Made by a program: the position numbers and the translations under genes. A stretch of DNA of 64,000 bases from Xanthocytophaga flava. GTDB taxonomy: Bacteria; Bacteroidota; Bacteroidia; Cytophagales; 172606-1. Shown piece by piece: positions 10,046 to 18,440 of the stretch (the stretch's first letter is position 1; every line of letters starts with the position of its first letter). Where the stretch lies: contig NZ_JASJOR010000005.1 in the NCBI RefSeq assembly GCF_030068545.1, positions 306,056 through 370,055 of the forward strand. The letters run 5' to 3'. Under the pieces are notes generated by a model. That model worked only from the letters and a program-made list of their open reading frames with translations, ran no database searches and was not told the origin of the DNA.

Positions 10046-11275
10046 TTGAAAGTTCTTATACAAATATTCTATCAATTGGTATACAGACAGTATGCCCGTA
10101 TTCTTATAAGTGTTGTAGGGAGTGTGTTGTTGTCCTATACCACATTTTCTCAATCTGCCCCTGATTACAAACTGATTCAGGGATTAGAGGATCAATGGTT
10201 GATCTATAATGATAATTATAAAGGATATGTTCCTTATTTTCGAAAGGAGCATGGAGTACAATCAGCCTTAAGTTTATATGTCGATTTACGAAAATATTCG
10301 CATTATAGTTTACTGTTACAAGCCCCTGGAGAAACTCATTTATTCATTCAGTCCCAGTTATGCCGAACTTTTCCTGCACAAAGTAAAACTATTTTAAATA
10401 TTGATAGTTTGCAAAAACAAACTAAAACAAGATTTGTATTGGTTACACTCTATGTTCCGAATGGGCATTTTCAGATACCAACAGCTCAAGTAATATACCC
10501 TTATAAAAATAGAACAGAAAAGATTGAGGACAAAGTTGAGGAAGATGATCCTTTAGCAGGAGTTAGAAATAGTTACCAACCTAGGTTAAGAGACCTGTCC
10601 GAGTTTCCTGATTTTGTGACAATATGTATTGTGGTCTTGTTGGCATTTTACACTTTTCTTTTAAATTACCATCCTAAAGCATTTAAGCGAAATTTTAGCT
10701 TTAATGATATGTTTTCTGCCGATATGCGGGATGATGCAACCTCAATCGCCAAACCTTTGAGTCAGATCAATATTCTTTTTGTTTTGGCACATAGTATGTC
10801 ATTGAGTTTGTTTTACATGATGGCTCAACGATATTCTGATACTTTTTTTGTGAATGTATTGCCGATACAATTAGCCGATTCCTTTGGCAGCCTGGTTGGA
10901 TATTTTACTATTTGTGTAGGTATTATATGGATACTTCTTATTGGGAAATATTTTTTTGTATATGCAATTGGTATAGTATTTGGTTTAACTAATGTTGCTT
11001 CCATACATTATTATGAATACTTGCTTTTCTCCCGCATTTTTTTTCTGATTGTGCTTCCTTTGCAGTTTATTTTTATGTTATCTTTTCCTCAATGGTTAGG
11101 AGGTTCACTAAAAATTATAGTGATATGCCTGTTTATTTTCAATATAATTCGTATTCTGACTATTAGTTCTGTACTAAACAAAATTACTTCATTTCGGAAT
11201 CTATATTTATTTTCGTATCTTTGTGCCACTGAACTAATTCCCTTAATTATAGGAATTAAATTTCTCGCAAAATAG
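10046..11275 (+). CDS. DUF4271 domain membrane protein
   Basis: The 409-residue protein has a TTG start and an N-terminal membrane/signal segment (about 10-35). A soluble beta-rich domain spans about 36-180 and about seven membrane helices fill the rest (from about 185). The helical part and its place directly before hemD fit DUF4271, a Bacteroidota-specific family of unknown function. The gap to hemD is 28 bases, so the two genes are probably co-transcribed. No catalytic motif is evident. Confidence 0.7.
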   Translation: MKVLIQIFYQLVYRQYARILISVVGSVLLSYTTFSQSAPDYKLIQGLEDQWLIYNDNYKGYVPYFRKEHGVQSALSLYVDLRKYSHYSLLLQAPGETHLFIQSQLCRTFPAQSKTILNIDSLQKQTKTRFVLVTLYVPNGHFQIPTAQVIYPYKNRTEKIEDKVEEDDPLAGVRNSYQPRLRDLSEFPDFVTICIVVLLAFYTFLLNYHPKAFKRNFSFNDMFSADMRDDATSIAKPLSQINILFVLAHSMSLSLFYMMAQRYSDTFFVNVLPIQLADSFGSLVGYFTICVGIIWILLIGKYFFVYAIGIVFGLTNVASIHYYEYLLFSRIFFLIVLPLQFIFMLSFPQWLGGSLKIIVICLFIFNIIRILTISSVLNKITSFRNLYLFSYLCATELIPLIIGIKFLAK

Positions 11276-11303
11276 TTTTTTACCAATCATTTCTGATACA
11301 AGA

Positions 11304-12092
11304 ATGAACGCTGTAGAAACCCAACAAGTAGAAGACAGATATTACAAAGTATCGAGTATATTGATTTCACAACCTAAGCCTGCTGATGATAAGTCTCCTT
11401 ATTTTGAACTGGCCAAGAAATACAAATTAAAGATAGACTTTCGTCCCTTTATTCAGGTTGAACCGGTAGCATTAAAAGAATTCAGAAAGCAAAAGATTGA
11501 TATTCTGGCTCATACTGCTGTGATTTTTACCAGTAGAAATGCAGTTGATAATTTTTTTCGTATTGCTAAAGAAGCAAAGCTCGAATTGCCTCCAGATATG
11601 AAATATTTTTGTATTTCAGAACAAACTGCAAACTATCTACACAAGTATATTACTGTTCGTAAACGTAAAGTATTTGTCGGACAGAAAACTGCGGCAGATA
11701 TGCTAGATTTGTTACGAAAACACAAAAATGAAAAGTTCTTGTTTCCTTGTTCAGACATTCGTAAGAATGATATTCCTGAGTTTATGGATACAAATGGATT
11801 GCAATTGACAGAAGCTGTTTTATATCAGACAGTAGCTTCTGATTTGTCTGATCTCACAGATGTGTATTATGACATTATTGCATTTTTTAGTCCGTCAGGT
11901 ATAAACTCTCTATTTGTTAATTTCCCTGATTTTAAGCAAAATAAGACGCGTATTGCTGCATTTGGACCCACGACTGCTAAGGCTGTTCATGATGCTAGTC
12001 TTATTCTTGATATTGAAGCACCTCAACCTAACGCCCCTTCAATGGCAGGAGCCTTGGAAATGTACATTAAAAAGGCAAATAAAATTTCCTGA
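11304..12092 (+). CDS. hemD: Uroporphyrinogen-III synthase
   Basis: HemD cyclises hydroxymethylbilane to uroporphyrinogen III in cytoplasmic tetrapyrrole synthesis. The 262-residue product has the two-lobe family layout. It opens with a first strand SSILISQPKPADDKSPYFELA, then VIFTSRNAVDNFFRIAKE (about 78), and FFSPSGINSLF (about 195) with IAAFGPTTAKAV near the C-terminus. Sequence conservation in HemD is low, but these segments are the recognisable ones. It probably shares an mRNA with the DUF4271 gene. Confidence 0.85.
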   Translation: MNAVETQQVEDRYYKVSSILISQPKPADDKSPYFELAKKYKLKIDFRPFIQVEPVALKEFRKQKIDILAHTAVIFTSRNAVDNFFRIAKEAKLELPPDMKYFCISEQTANYLHKYITVRKRKVFVGQKTAADMLDLLRKHKNEKFLFPCSDIRKNDIPEFMDTNGLQLTEAVLYQTVASDLSDLTDVYYDIIAFFSPSGINSLFVNFPDFKQNKTRIAAFGPTTAKAVHDASLILDIEAPQPNAPSMAGALEMYIKKANKIS

Positions 12093-12482
12093 TTTGATAA
12101 AAGGATAAAAGAGAATAGCGCGGTTTCGTTAAGCGCTTGTTATTCAGTGTGTTTTGAGGATTTGGACGTGTTTTTCTTTGTGAAAACGAGTCGAAATGAA
12201 GTAAGGTTCTACTCCAATATTTATATAAAATATGCGTTTTACATGTAAAAGCATCATTTTTGGATGATATTAGAGAAAAGTATCGGTTACTATTTTGATA
12301 TACGTCCAAATCTAATTGCTATATTTAAGCCATGAAACTCCAATTATTTGGAATTAAAGTCTACAGCGGGTTACCATATCTTTTTTGATCTATTTCTTTA
12401 TTTTAATAGATCATTTGGTATGAATAGCTTGTCTTGTTGTCTCTAGGATGGGTTTAATTTATTTCAGCATCAAATATACGCT
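12093..12482 (+). promoter_or_regulatory. Intergenic region before porP/sprF
   Basis: About 390 bases contain no supported gene. An 8-bp inverted repeat (12387-12394 and 12405-12412) forms a small hairpin. A TATATTTA sequence near 12321 resembles a -7 box, but the -33 element is not convincing. Confidence 0.3.
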
Positions 12483-13442
12483 ATGCGCAAACGAGTACTT
12501 TTCTCCTTGTTATTTGTGTGCTTTGGATACGCTCTTGCTGTTGCACAGCAGGATCCTCAGATTACACAGTATATGTATAACAACCTTTTTTTTAATCCTG
12601 CGTATGCAGGGGTGGAAAACAAGACAAAATTTCAAACATTATATCGTACTCAGTGGACGGGGTATCAAGGCATTGATGCTGGAGGTGCACCTAATACAGC
12701 GTTAGTTAGTTTAAACACTCCTATTTTACGTATCAGAAGCGGATTTGGTTTATATGTTGTGAATGATCGCCTAGGCCCGCAAACAAATACACAAGCTGCC
12801 GCTTCTTATTCATATCAGTTTCCTATAGATAAAGGTAAAATTTCTTTGGGGATAAGAGCTGGTATGTATGTGCAAACACTGGATTTTGATAAATACAGGG
12901 CTATTGAGCCGAACGACCCTGTTTTAGCAAACAGAACAGGAAAAGAATCACAGGTTAGGCCTGATCTTGCACTTGGCGTATACTATACCTCAGAAAAATT
13001 TTATGGAGGACTGAGTGTAAACCACCTGACAGAAGCTGAGTTTAATTTTGGTACAGATTCACTCAAGAATCCATTGAACAGACATATCTATATCAATGCA
13101 GGCTATTACTATGATCTTACTTATCAGATCGTTCTCTCTCCTTCTGTATTATTTAAATCTGATTTCAATACCACTTCTTTTGAGGTAAGCACAGTGGCTA
13201 CCTATAATCAGAAGTTTTCAGCAGGTTTAGCCTTCCGTCAGGGGGATGCAGTTTCTATTTTAACAGGTGTTAGCCTCTTAAAGGATAATTCCTTACGTAT
13301 AGGCTATTCGTTTGATTATATTATTAAAGCTCAGACTGTTAAGCAAAAAACATCAAATGAGTTCATGCTTACTTATACCTTACCTTATAAGCCACCAGTT
13401 ATTAAAACAATAAAGCGAACTCCCAGATTTCGAAATGATTAA
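12483..13442 (+). CDS. porP: Type IX secretion system outer membrane protein, PorP/SprF family
   Basis: The 319-residue outer membrane protein has a signal peptide (about 1-20, ending AVAQQ) and the family-defining opening QDPQITQYMYNNLFFNPAYAG. The remainder alternates beta strands as expected for a barrel (FGLYVVNDRLGPQ, SLGIRAGMYVQT, LALGVYYTSEKFYGGLSVNHL). PorP anchors the T9SS in the outer membrane, and SprF paralogues handle specific adhesins. Its place directly before gldK-gldL-gldM-gldN matches the porPKLMN order, so the core PorP role is favoured over a SprF paralogue. The 215-bp gap suggests that gldK also has its own promoter. Confidence 0.88.
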   Translation: MRKRVLFSLLFVCFGYALAVAQQDPQITQYMYNNLFFNPAYAGVENKTKFQTLYRTQWTGYQGIDAGGAPNTALVSLNTPILRIRSGFGLYVVNDRLGPQTNTQAAASYSYQFPIDKGKISLGIRAGMYVQTLDFDKYRAIEPNDPVLANRTGKESQVRPDLALGVYYTSEKFYGGLSVNHLTEAEFNFGTDSLKNPLNRHIYINAGYYYDLTYQIVLSPSVLFKSDFNTTSFEVSTVATYNQKFSAGLAFRQGDAVSILTGVSLLKDNSLRIGYSFDYIIKAQTVKQKTSNEFMLTYTLPYKPPVIKTIKRTPRFRND

Positions 13443-13551
13443 AAACAAAATACTCTTGCAAACAATAATAAAATACCAAGAGGCGTTTAAACTATCACTA
13501 GAGTACAATACTGTGTTTTTATCGTAAATATTACAACGTTTGGATTAGCTT

Positions 13552-13559
13552 TATCTTTG
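13552..13559 (+). promoter_or_regulatory. Candidate -7 promoter box upstream of gldK
   Basis: TATCTTTG matches the Bacteroidota -7 consensus TAnnTTTG. A second match, TAAATTTG, lies at 13584-13591. Neither has a clear TTG about 19 bases upstream, so the exact start of transcription is uncertain. Confidence 0.4.
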
Positions 13560-13657
13560 ACAAACAAAATTAATTTTACCGACTAAATTTGTAACTGTCT
13601 TTTGAATCAAGCTCGTTAACAGGAATTAAAACAGAAAATTATAATTAAACAGGTGTT

Positions 13658-14698
13658 ATGAATCAAATGAATCGAATGAGACTTTACTGCTGCTTGGTTG
13701 CGCTTGCCACTGTATTTTTACAGAGTTGCGGATTGCTGGGTAAGCGTAACAAGAACGACGATCGGGGGGAACTTGTAGGTGTTCCTGGTCGTGAAGGCTG
13801 GCGTCAGGAGATCCCGTTCGGAATGGTACCAATCCCAGCTGGTACATTCCACATGGGCCAGGCTGATGAGGATGTGCCACACTCTCTAATAAGTATGAAT
13901 AAGCAGATCACCATTGGTGGATTCTATATGGATGATACTGAAATCACAAATAACGAATATCGTCAGTTTGTGAATGGTATGCTGAAAGATTCTGCTTCTG
14001 TACTGGGAGAAGATTACATCATGAAAGAATTATATCCTGATACAACAGTTTGGGTAAAAGACTTTGCTCACCACTATGGAGACCCGATGATGGAATATTA
14101 TTACATGCACCCTGCATTTGATGATTATCCTGTAGTTGGTATCGATTGGTTTGCTGCACGTTATTTCTGTGAATGGCGTACAAAATATCTAAATGCTTAC
14201 CGTGCAAAAGAAGGTAAATTCCCAATGCCGAATTTCCGCCTTCCTTCTGAAGCTGAATGGGAATATGCAGCTCGTGGTGGTCGTGACATGGCTAAATATC
14301 CTTGGGGTAACCCATATATCTCAAACGCCTATGGTTGTTTGCTAGCTAACTTCAAACCAGGTCGTGGTAACTATTACAATGATAGTTTCATGTATACAGG
14401 GCCTGTTGCATCTTTCTTCTCTAACGATTACGGCTTGTATGATATGGCCGGTAACGTAGCTGAATGGTGTGAAGATGCTTACCATCCTGCAGCAATGACA
14501 ATTACTTGGGATTTGAACCCTAAATATACAGATGATTCTGAGCCTCGTAAAATTGTACGTGGTGGTTCCTGGAAAGACGTTGCCTACTATCTGGAAACAG
14601 GTACACGTACTTTCGAATATCAGGATACTTCTAAAGCTTATGTTGGTTTCCGTTGTGCAATGACTTATCTAGGTCGTTCTTCCGGAGCTGAATTCTAA
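13658..14698 (+). CDS. gldK: Gliding motility/T9SS lipoprotein GldK (PorK)
   Basis: GldK forms, with GldN, the ring under the outer membrane in the type IX secretion/gliding machine. The 346-residue product has a lipoprotein signal with lipobox LQSC (Cys24). An FGE/SUMF1-type sulfatase-modifying-factor domain covers about residues 45-340: IPAGTFHMGQ, DDTEITNNEYRQFV, RLPSEAEWEYAARGG, YDMAGNVAEWCEDAY and RGGSWKD. GldJ shares this fold, but the gldL-gldM-gldN genes that follow identify this one as GldK. The fold is thought to be structural here rather than catalytic. Confidence 0.92.
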   Translation: MNQMNRMRLYCCLVALATVFLQSCGLLGKRNKNDDRGELVGVPGREGWRQEIPFGMVPIPAGTFHMGQADEDVPHSLISMNKQITIGGFYMDDTEITNNEYRQFVNGMLKDSASVLGEDYIMKELYPDTTVWVKDFAHHYGDPMMEYYYMHPAFDDYPVVGIDWFAARYFCEWRTKYLNAYRAKEGKFPMPNFRLPSEAEWEYAARGGRDMAKYPWGNPYISNAYGCLLANFKPGRGNYYNDSFMYTGPVASFFSNDYGLYDMAGNVAEWCEDAYHPAAMTITWDLNPKYTDDSEPRKIVRGGSWKDVAYYLETGTRTFEYQDTSKAYVGFRCAMTYLGRSSGAEF

Positions 14699-14879
14699 AC
14701 TACACCGAAATCCAAAATCTTGAAAGTTTGCGTGAAAGAGTATAGTGTCTAAAATTCTGTTTAGGCACTAGCTGGCTCGCTGTATCCATTCATGTTTTAC
14801 ATAAAAGTGGTTTAATCCATTAATGATCAGTTAATTAAAAAACAATCAATCAATTATTAACTTTAACTATTAAAACAAA

Positions 14880-15689
14880 ATGAGTGCTAAAAAAGGTGGA
14901 TCTTCTGATTTCTTCTTCGCTAAAGTAATGCCATTTGTATATGGTATTGGTGCAGCAGTTGTAATTGTAGGTGCGTTATTTAAAATCATGCACTGGCCAG
15001 GTGCTTCTGAAATGCTTATCGTAGGGTTAGGTACTGAGGCTGCTATCTTCTTCCTGAGTGCTTTTGCTCCTCAACATGCTGATCCGGATTGGACTCGCGT
15101 TTATCCTGAGTTAGCTGAAGACTTCAAAGGTGAACTTCCTCAACGTCGTCCTGAGCAAAAAGAAAAAGGAAATGGCTTAACTGCTAAATTGGATGATATG
15201 CTTACTAACGCTAAAGTTGGTCCTGAATTGATCAATAGCTTAGGTAGTGGTATGAAAAGCTTAGCTGAAACAGCTTCTAAATTACATAACCTTACAGATG
15301 CTTCTGTAGCTACTAACGAGTATGCTCAGAATGTAAAGAAAGCTTCTGGCGCATTGGTTGATATGAACAAATCATATGCAACTACTGTAACTGCTATGGC
15401 TGAAATGTCTAATGCAGCTCAGGATGCTAAATCTTACCATGCACAAGTTCAAACTGTGACTAAAAACTTAGGCGCTTTGAATGCTGTGTATGAAATGGAA
15501 CTACAGGATACTAACAAACACCTGAAAGCTATGCAGTCATTCTATGGTAGCTTATCAAGTGCAATGGAGAATATGGCTCAAGCCAGCAAAGATACTGAAC
15601 AGTTCAAAGGTGAATTAACTAAATTGACAACCAACCTGACTACACTAAACAAAGTTTATGGTAGCATGTTGACTGCAATGAAAGGTTAA
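14880..15689 (+). CDS. gldL: Gliding motility/T9SS motor protein GldL
   Basis: GldL is the inner-membrane motor subunit that works with GldM to convert the proton gradient into movement and secretion. The 269-residue product has two N-terminal membrane helices (about 12-32 and 40-61). A conserved acidic residue sits in the second helix (GLGTEAAIFFLS), where the family has its key Glu. A helical cytoplasmic region with a long coiled-coil character (about 85-269) follows. The gap to gldM is 52 bases, so co-transcription is likely. Confidence 0.93.
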   Translation: MSAKKGGSSDFFFAKVMPFVYGIGAAVVIVGALFKIMHWPGASEMLIVGLGTEAAIFFLSAFAPQHADPDWTRVYPELAEDFKGELPQRRPEQKEKGNGLTAKLDDMLTNAKVGPELINSLGSGMKSLAETASKLHNLTDASVATNEYAQNVKKASGALVDMNKSYATTVTAMAEMSNAAQDAKSYHAQVQTVTKNLGALNAVYEMELQDTNKHLKAMQSFYGSLSSAMENMAQASKDTEQFKGELTKLTTNLTTLNKVYGSMLTAMKG

Positions 15690-15741
15690 TCCGTTTTAGT
15701 TAAATAAATCGTTCACTTAATCTGAAAAACTAAAACATACT

Positions 15742-17325
15742 ATGGCTGGAGGTAAAGAAACCGTAAGGCAGAAGATGGTGGGGATGATGTACCTGGTACT
15801 AACTGCCCTGCTTGCTCTGCAAGTAAGTTCCGAAATTGTTAAGAAGTTTGAATTGATCAATACGTCACTGGAGCAATCTACTAGTGCTGCGGAAAGCAAT
15901 AATGATAAAATGGTTGAAGCTATTGCCAAAGAAGCAACAGGAGATAAAGCTAAAGTCCTTACTGCTGCAAAGGAAGTAAAAGAGAGAACTTCTAAAGCTT
16001 TAGCAGCATTAGAAGAGTACAAAAAATCTTTGATTGCAGCTACAGGCGGTATCAATCCTGAAAACAATCAGTTTAAAAACCCTAATGGAGAGACTGATGT
16101 TGAATCACTAATGATTGGTGCAGAAGGTGCTAAAAATGGAAAAGGTTATGAAATGAGAAAGTTAATCGAAGATCATGTTGCTTCTATCAACTCTGTCGCT
16201 AAAACAAACTTTCCTTCTTTAACATTGGATGCTAAAGATGTAAATGGTCTGAAAGATGATGAGGCTCAAAAGAATAAAGATTTCGTTGAGCTTAATTTCC
16301 AGGCTACTCCAATGGTTGCTGCATTAGCAGTAATCAGTCAGAAACAAAGCGAGATCGCGCGTTATGAAGCTGAAGCTTTGAAAAAACTGGCAGCTGATCT
16401 TAACGTTGGTGTTATCAAGTTTGACAAAATTGTAGCAATGGTTCGCCCTGAGGCTCGTACAATTGCTGCTGGTACATCTTATAAAGCAGAAATGTTCCTT
16501 GCTGCATCTTCTTCAGGTATCACCCCTTCTATGACATTTAATGGACGTGGTATCCCTGTATCAAATGGAATGGGTAAAGTTGATTTCAAAGCTTCTGCTA
16601 GCAATTACGATAAAGAAGGTAAATCTAAACAAACTTGGAAAGGAACAATATCTTTCCGTTCTCCAAGTGGAAAAGATACAGCATTCTCTGTAACAGAAGA
16701 ATATACAGTTGTAAAACCAGTTATTCAGGTTCAATCTCAATCTGTAAATGCTCTGTATGCTAACTGCGGTAACGAATTGAAATTTACAGTTCCTGCTTTA
16801 GGTGCTGATTACCGCCCTTCATTCTCTGTATCAGGTGGTAGCCACTTCACAGGTGCTAACATTGGTGACATTACTATCGTACCTACTGGTACTCAAGTAG
16901 CTGTAACTGTAAGCAGTGGTGGTGCAACAATCGGTACTGAGAATTTCAAAGTACGTCCTGTTCCTAAGCCTGCAATGAAAGTGTTTAGCAACGGTCGTGA
17001 ATTGGATACAAAACGTGGTTTATCTGCTCCTTATCCTAACTCTCTTGAGATCCGTCTTGTACCTGATGAAGGATTTGCTAACTTGCTTCCAAAAGATGCT
17101 CGTTTCAAAGCTACTTCAACTGAAGTATATCTGGTACGTGGTTCTCGTCCGGTTGGTTCTGCTAAAGGTGATGATCGCCTGAGTTTAGGTGGTCTGGTAA
17201 GCCAGATGCGTGCTGGTGACCGCCTTGTAATTGAGGTAAAAGATGTAAAACGTATGAACTTCAAAGGTCAATTGATTGAAAGCGGTATCGCAGGTAGTAC
17301 AATTGTAAGTGCTTCCCTGAACTAA
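15742..17325 (+). CDS. gldM: Gliding motility/T9SS protein GldM
   Basis: GldM is the single-pass partner of the GldL motor. Its periplasmic domains reach up to the GldK/GldN ring. The 527-residue product shows the family N-terminus (GGKETVRQKMVGMMYLVLTALLALQVS, of which about 15-32 is the membrane helix). A helical periplasmic domain with coiled-coil character spans about 35-220, and three beta-rich domains follow to the C-terminus (VVKPVIQVQSQSVNALYANC, the P-x-P-A-MKVFSNG segment and the final VKDVKRMNFKG). The length fits the family. Confidence 0.94.
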   Translation: MAGGKETVRQKMVGMMYLVLTALLALQVSSEIVKKFELINTSLEQSTSAAESNNDKMVEAIAKEATGDKAKVLTAAKEVKERTSKALAALEEYKKSLIAATGGINPENNQFKNPNGETDVESLMIGAEGAKNGKGYEMRKLIEDHVASINSVAKTNFPSLTLDAKDVNGLKDDEAQKNKDFVELNFQATPMVAALAVISQKQSEIARYEAEALKKLAADLNVGVIKFDKIVAMVRPEARTIAAGTSYKAEMFLAASSSGITPSMTFNGRGIPVSNGMGKVDFKASASNYDKEGKSKQTWKGTISFRSPSGKDTAFSVTEEYTVVKPVIQVQSQSVNALYANCGNELKFTVPALGADYRPSFSVSGGSHFTGANIGDITIVPTGTQVAVTVSSGGATIGTENFKVRPVPKPAMKVFSNGRELDTKRGLSAPYPNSLEIRLVPDEGFANLLPKDARFKATSTEVYLVRGSRPVGSAKGDDRLSLGGLVSQMRAGDRLVIEVKDVKRMNFKGQLIESGIAGSTIVSASLN

Positions 17326-17335
17326 TATATAACAA

Positions 17336-17373
17336 AAGTAGTCTGATATTCGTATTGATATCAGACTACTTTC
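17336..17373 (+). terminator. Hairpin between gldM and gldN
   Basis: A perfect 14-bp inverted repeat (17336-17349 and 17358-17371) with an 8-nt loop lies 10 bases past the gldM stop. Only a weak T stretch follows, so partial termination or RNA processing is as likely as full termination. Confidence 0.6.
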
Positions 17374-17515
17374 TGAAATAAAATAATGTGTTGATTGGTA
17401 TTGTGTTGGTCTCTATACTAAGATACGATCAGTTGACGTTTAAGTAATAACAAAATAAGTGGCTGATGGAATTATCCGTGTCAGCACAAATTATTCACAA
17501 AAAAAGAAATTCCAA

Positions 17516-18376
17516 ATGAAAAACGTAATGAAAGGGATTTTTGCGGGTACCATCGCGTTGGGCTTATCAACCTTCTGCTTTGCCCAAGAAGCGGATACCC
17601 GAGGTTATAATCCCAATTCTGTGCGCCCAATTCATGAGTCTGACATTATGTTCAAAAAAACTGTTTGGACTAACGTCGATCTGAACGAAAAGCAAAATCG
17701 TCCTTTCATGGCGGTTAATAACGAGATTACCCGCTTCGTTATTAACGCTGTAAAAGCCGGATTACTCACTCCATATGCTACAGATTCACTGACTAGCAAG
17801 TTAACTGTAGAGGAGTTTGTAAAAAACATCAGTGCTGCTGGTACTCAAATGACGGCAGAGGACAAGAAATTTGAAATTCAACGTATAAAAGAGGATGATT
17901 TTTTAACTCCAGAAGAAAAGAAGCAACGTATTGCTGCTCTTGAAAGTGGTGGAGGTGGAAATGAATATCCTGCTTATTATTTCACACAAATGGAGTTGAA
18001 AGAAGATTTTATCTTTGACAAACAACGTTCTCGTGCATATTGGGATACACAAGCAATCACTTTCTGGCTTCCTGCCGAAAAAAATGGGGACCTAGGTATC
18101 CAGAAACGCATGGCTGCATTTAAATTCAAAGACTTGTACAAATTGTTCAAGAGCAGCCCAAATGCGGTATATTTCAACTCTCAGAACAATCAGGAACACA
18201 AGAACTTAGCTGATGCATTTGAATTGCGTCTATTCTCAGGACGTATCATCAAAGTATCTAACCCTGACGACAAAGATCTGACAGAGATCTATGATGGTGG
18301 TAAAAAAGGCTTGCTGGCATCTGAATGGATGAAACAACAATTAATGGAATATGAACACAACCTGTGGGAGTTCTAA
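17516..18376 (+). CDS. gldN: Gliding motility/T9SS protein GldN (PorN)
   Basis: GldN pairs with GldK in the periplasmic ring of the T9SS. I use the ATG at 17516, which gives 286 residues and places a signal peptide at the N-terminus (MKNVMKGIFAG..FCFAQ). A GTG at 17459 would add 19 polar residues in front of it. The segments IHESDIMFKKTVWTNVDLNEKQN, YFTQMELKEDFIFDKQRSRAYWD and FKFKDLYKLFKSSPNAVYF are typical of the family. It ends the gldKLMN set and is followed by a strong terminator. Confidence 0.92.
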   Translation: MKNVMKGIFAGTIALGLSTFCFAQEADTRGYNPNSVRPIHESDIMFKKTVWTNVDLNEKQNRPFMAVNNEITRFVINAVKAGLLTPYATDSLTSKLTVEEFVKNISAAGTQMTAEDKKFEIQRIKEDDFLTPEEKKQRIAALESGGGGNEYPAYYFTQMELKEDFIFDKQRSRAYWDTQAITFWLPAEKNGDLGIQKRMAAFKFKDLYKLFKSSPNAVYFNSQNNQEHKNLADAFELRLFSGRIIKVSNPDDKDLTEIYDGGKKGLLASEWMKQQLMEYEHNLWEF

Positions 18377-18396
18377 TCCAATACAAGATATAAACA

Positions 18397-18421
18397 AGAA
18401 GGGGCTATTCAGCCCCTTTTT
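18397..18421 (+). terminator. Rho-independent terminator after gldN
   Basis: An 8-bp G/C-rich stem (18397-18404 and 18409-18416) with a 4-nt loop runs into a T tract. It separates gldN from the convergent uvrC gene. Confidence 0.88.
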
Positions 18422-18440
18422 CATTTGTATATATCAAGTT

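Noticed and set aside
15717..16067. 116-codon minus-strand frame opposite gldM
   Set aside because: gldM is a well-supported gene; the opposite frame is a shadow.
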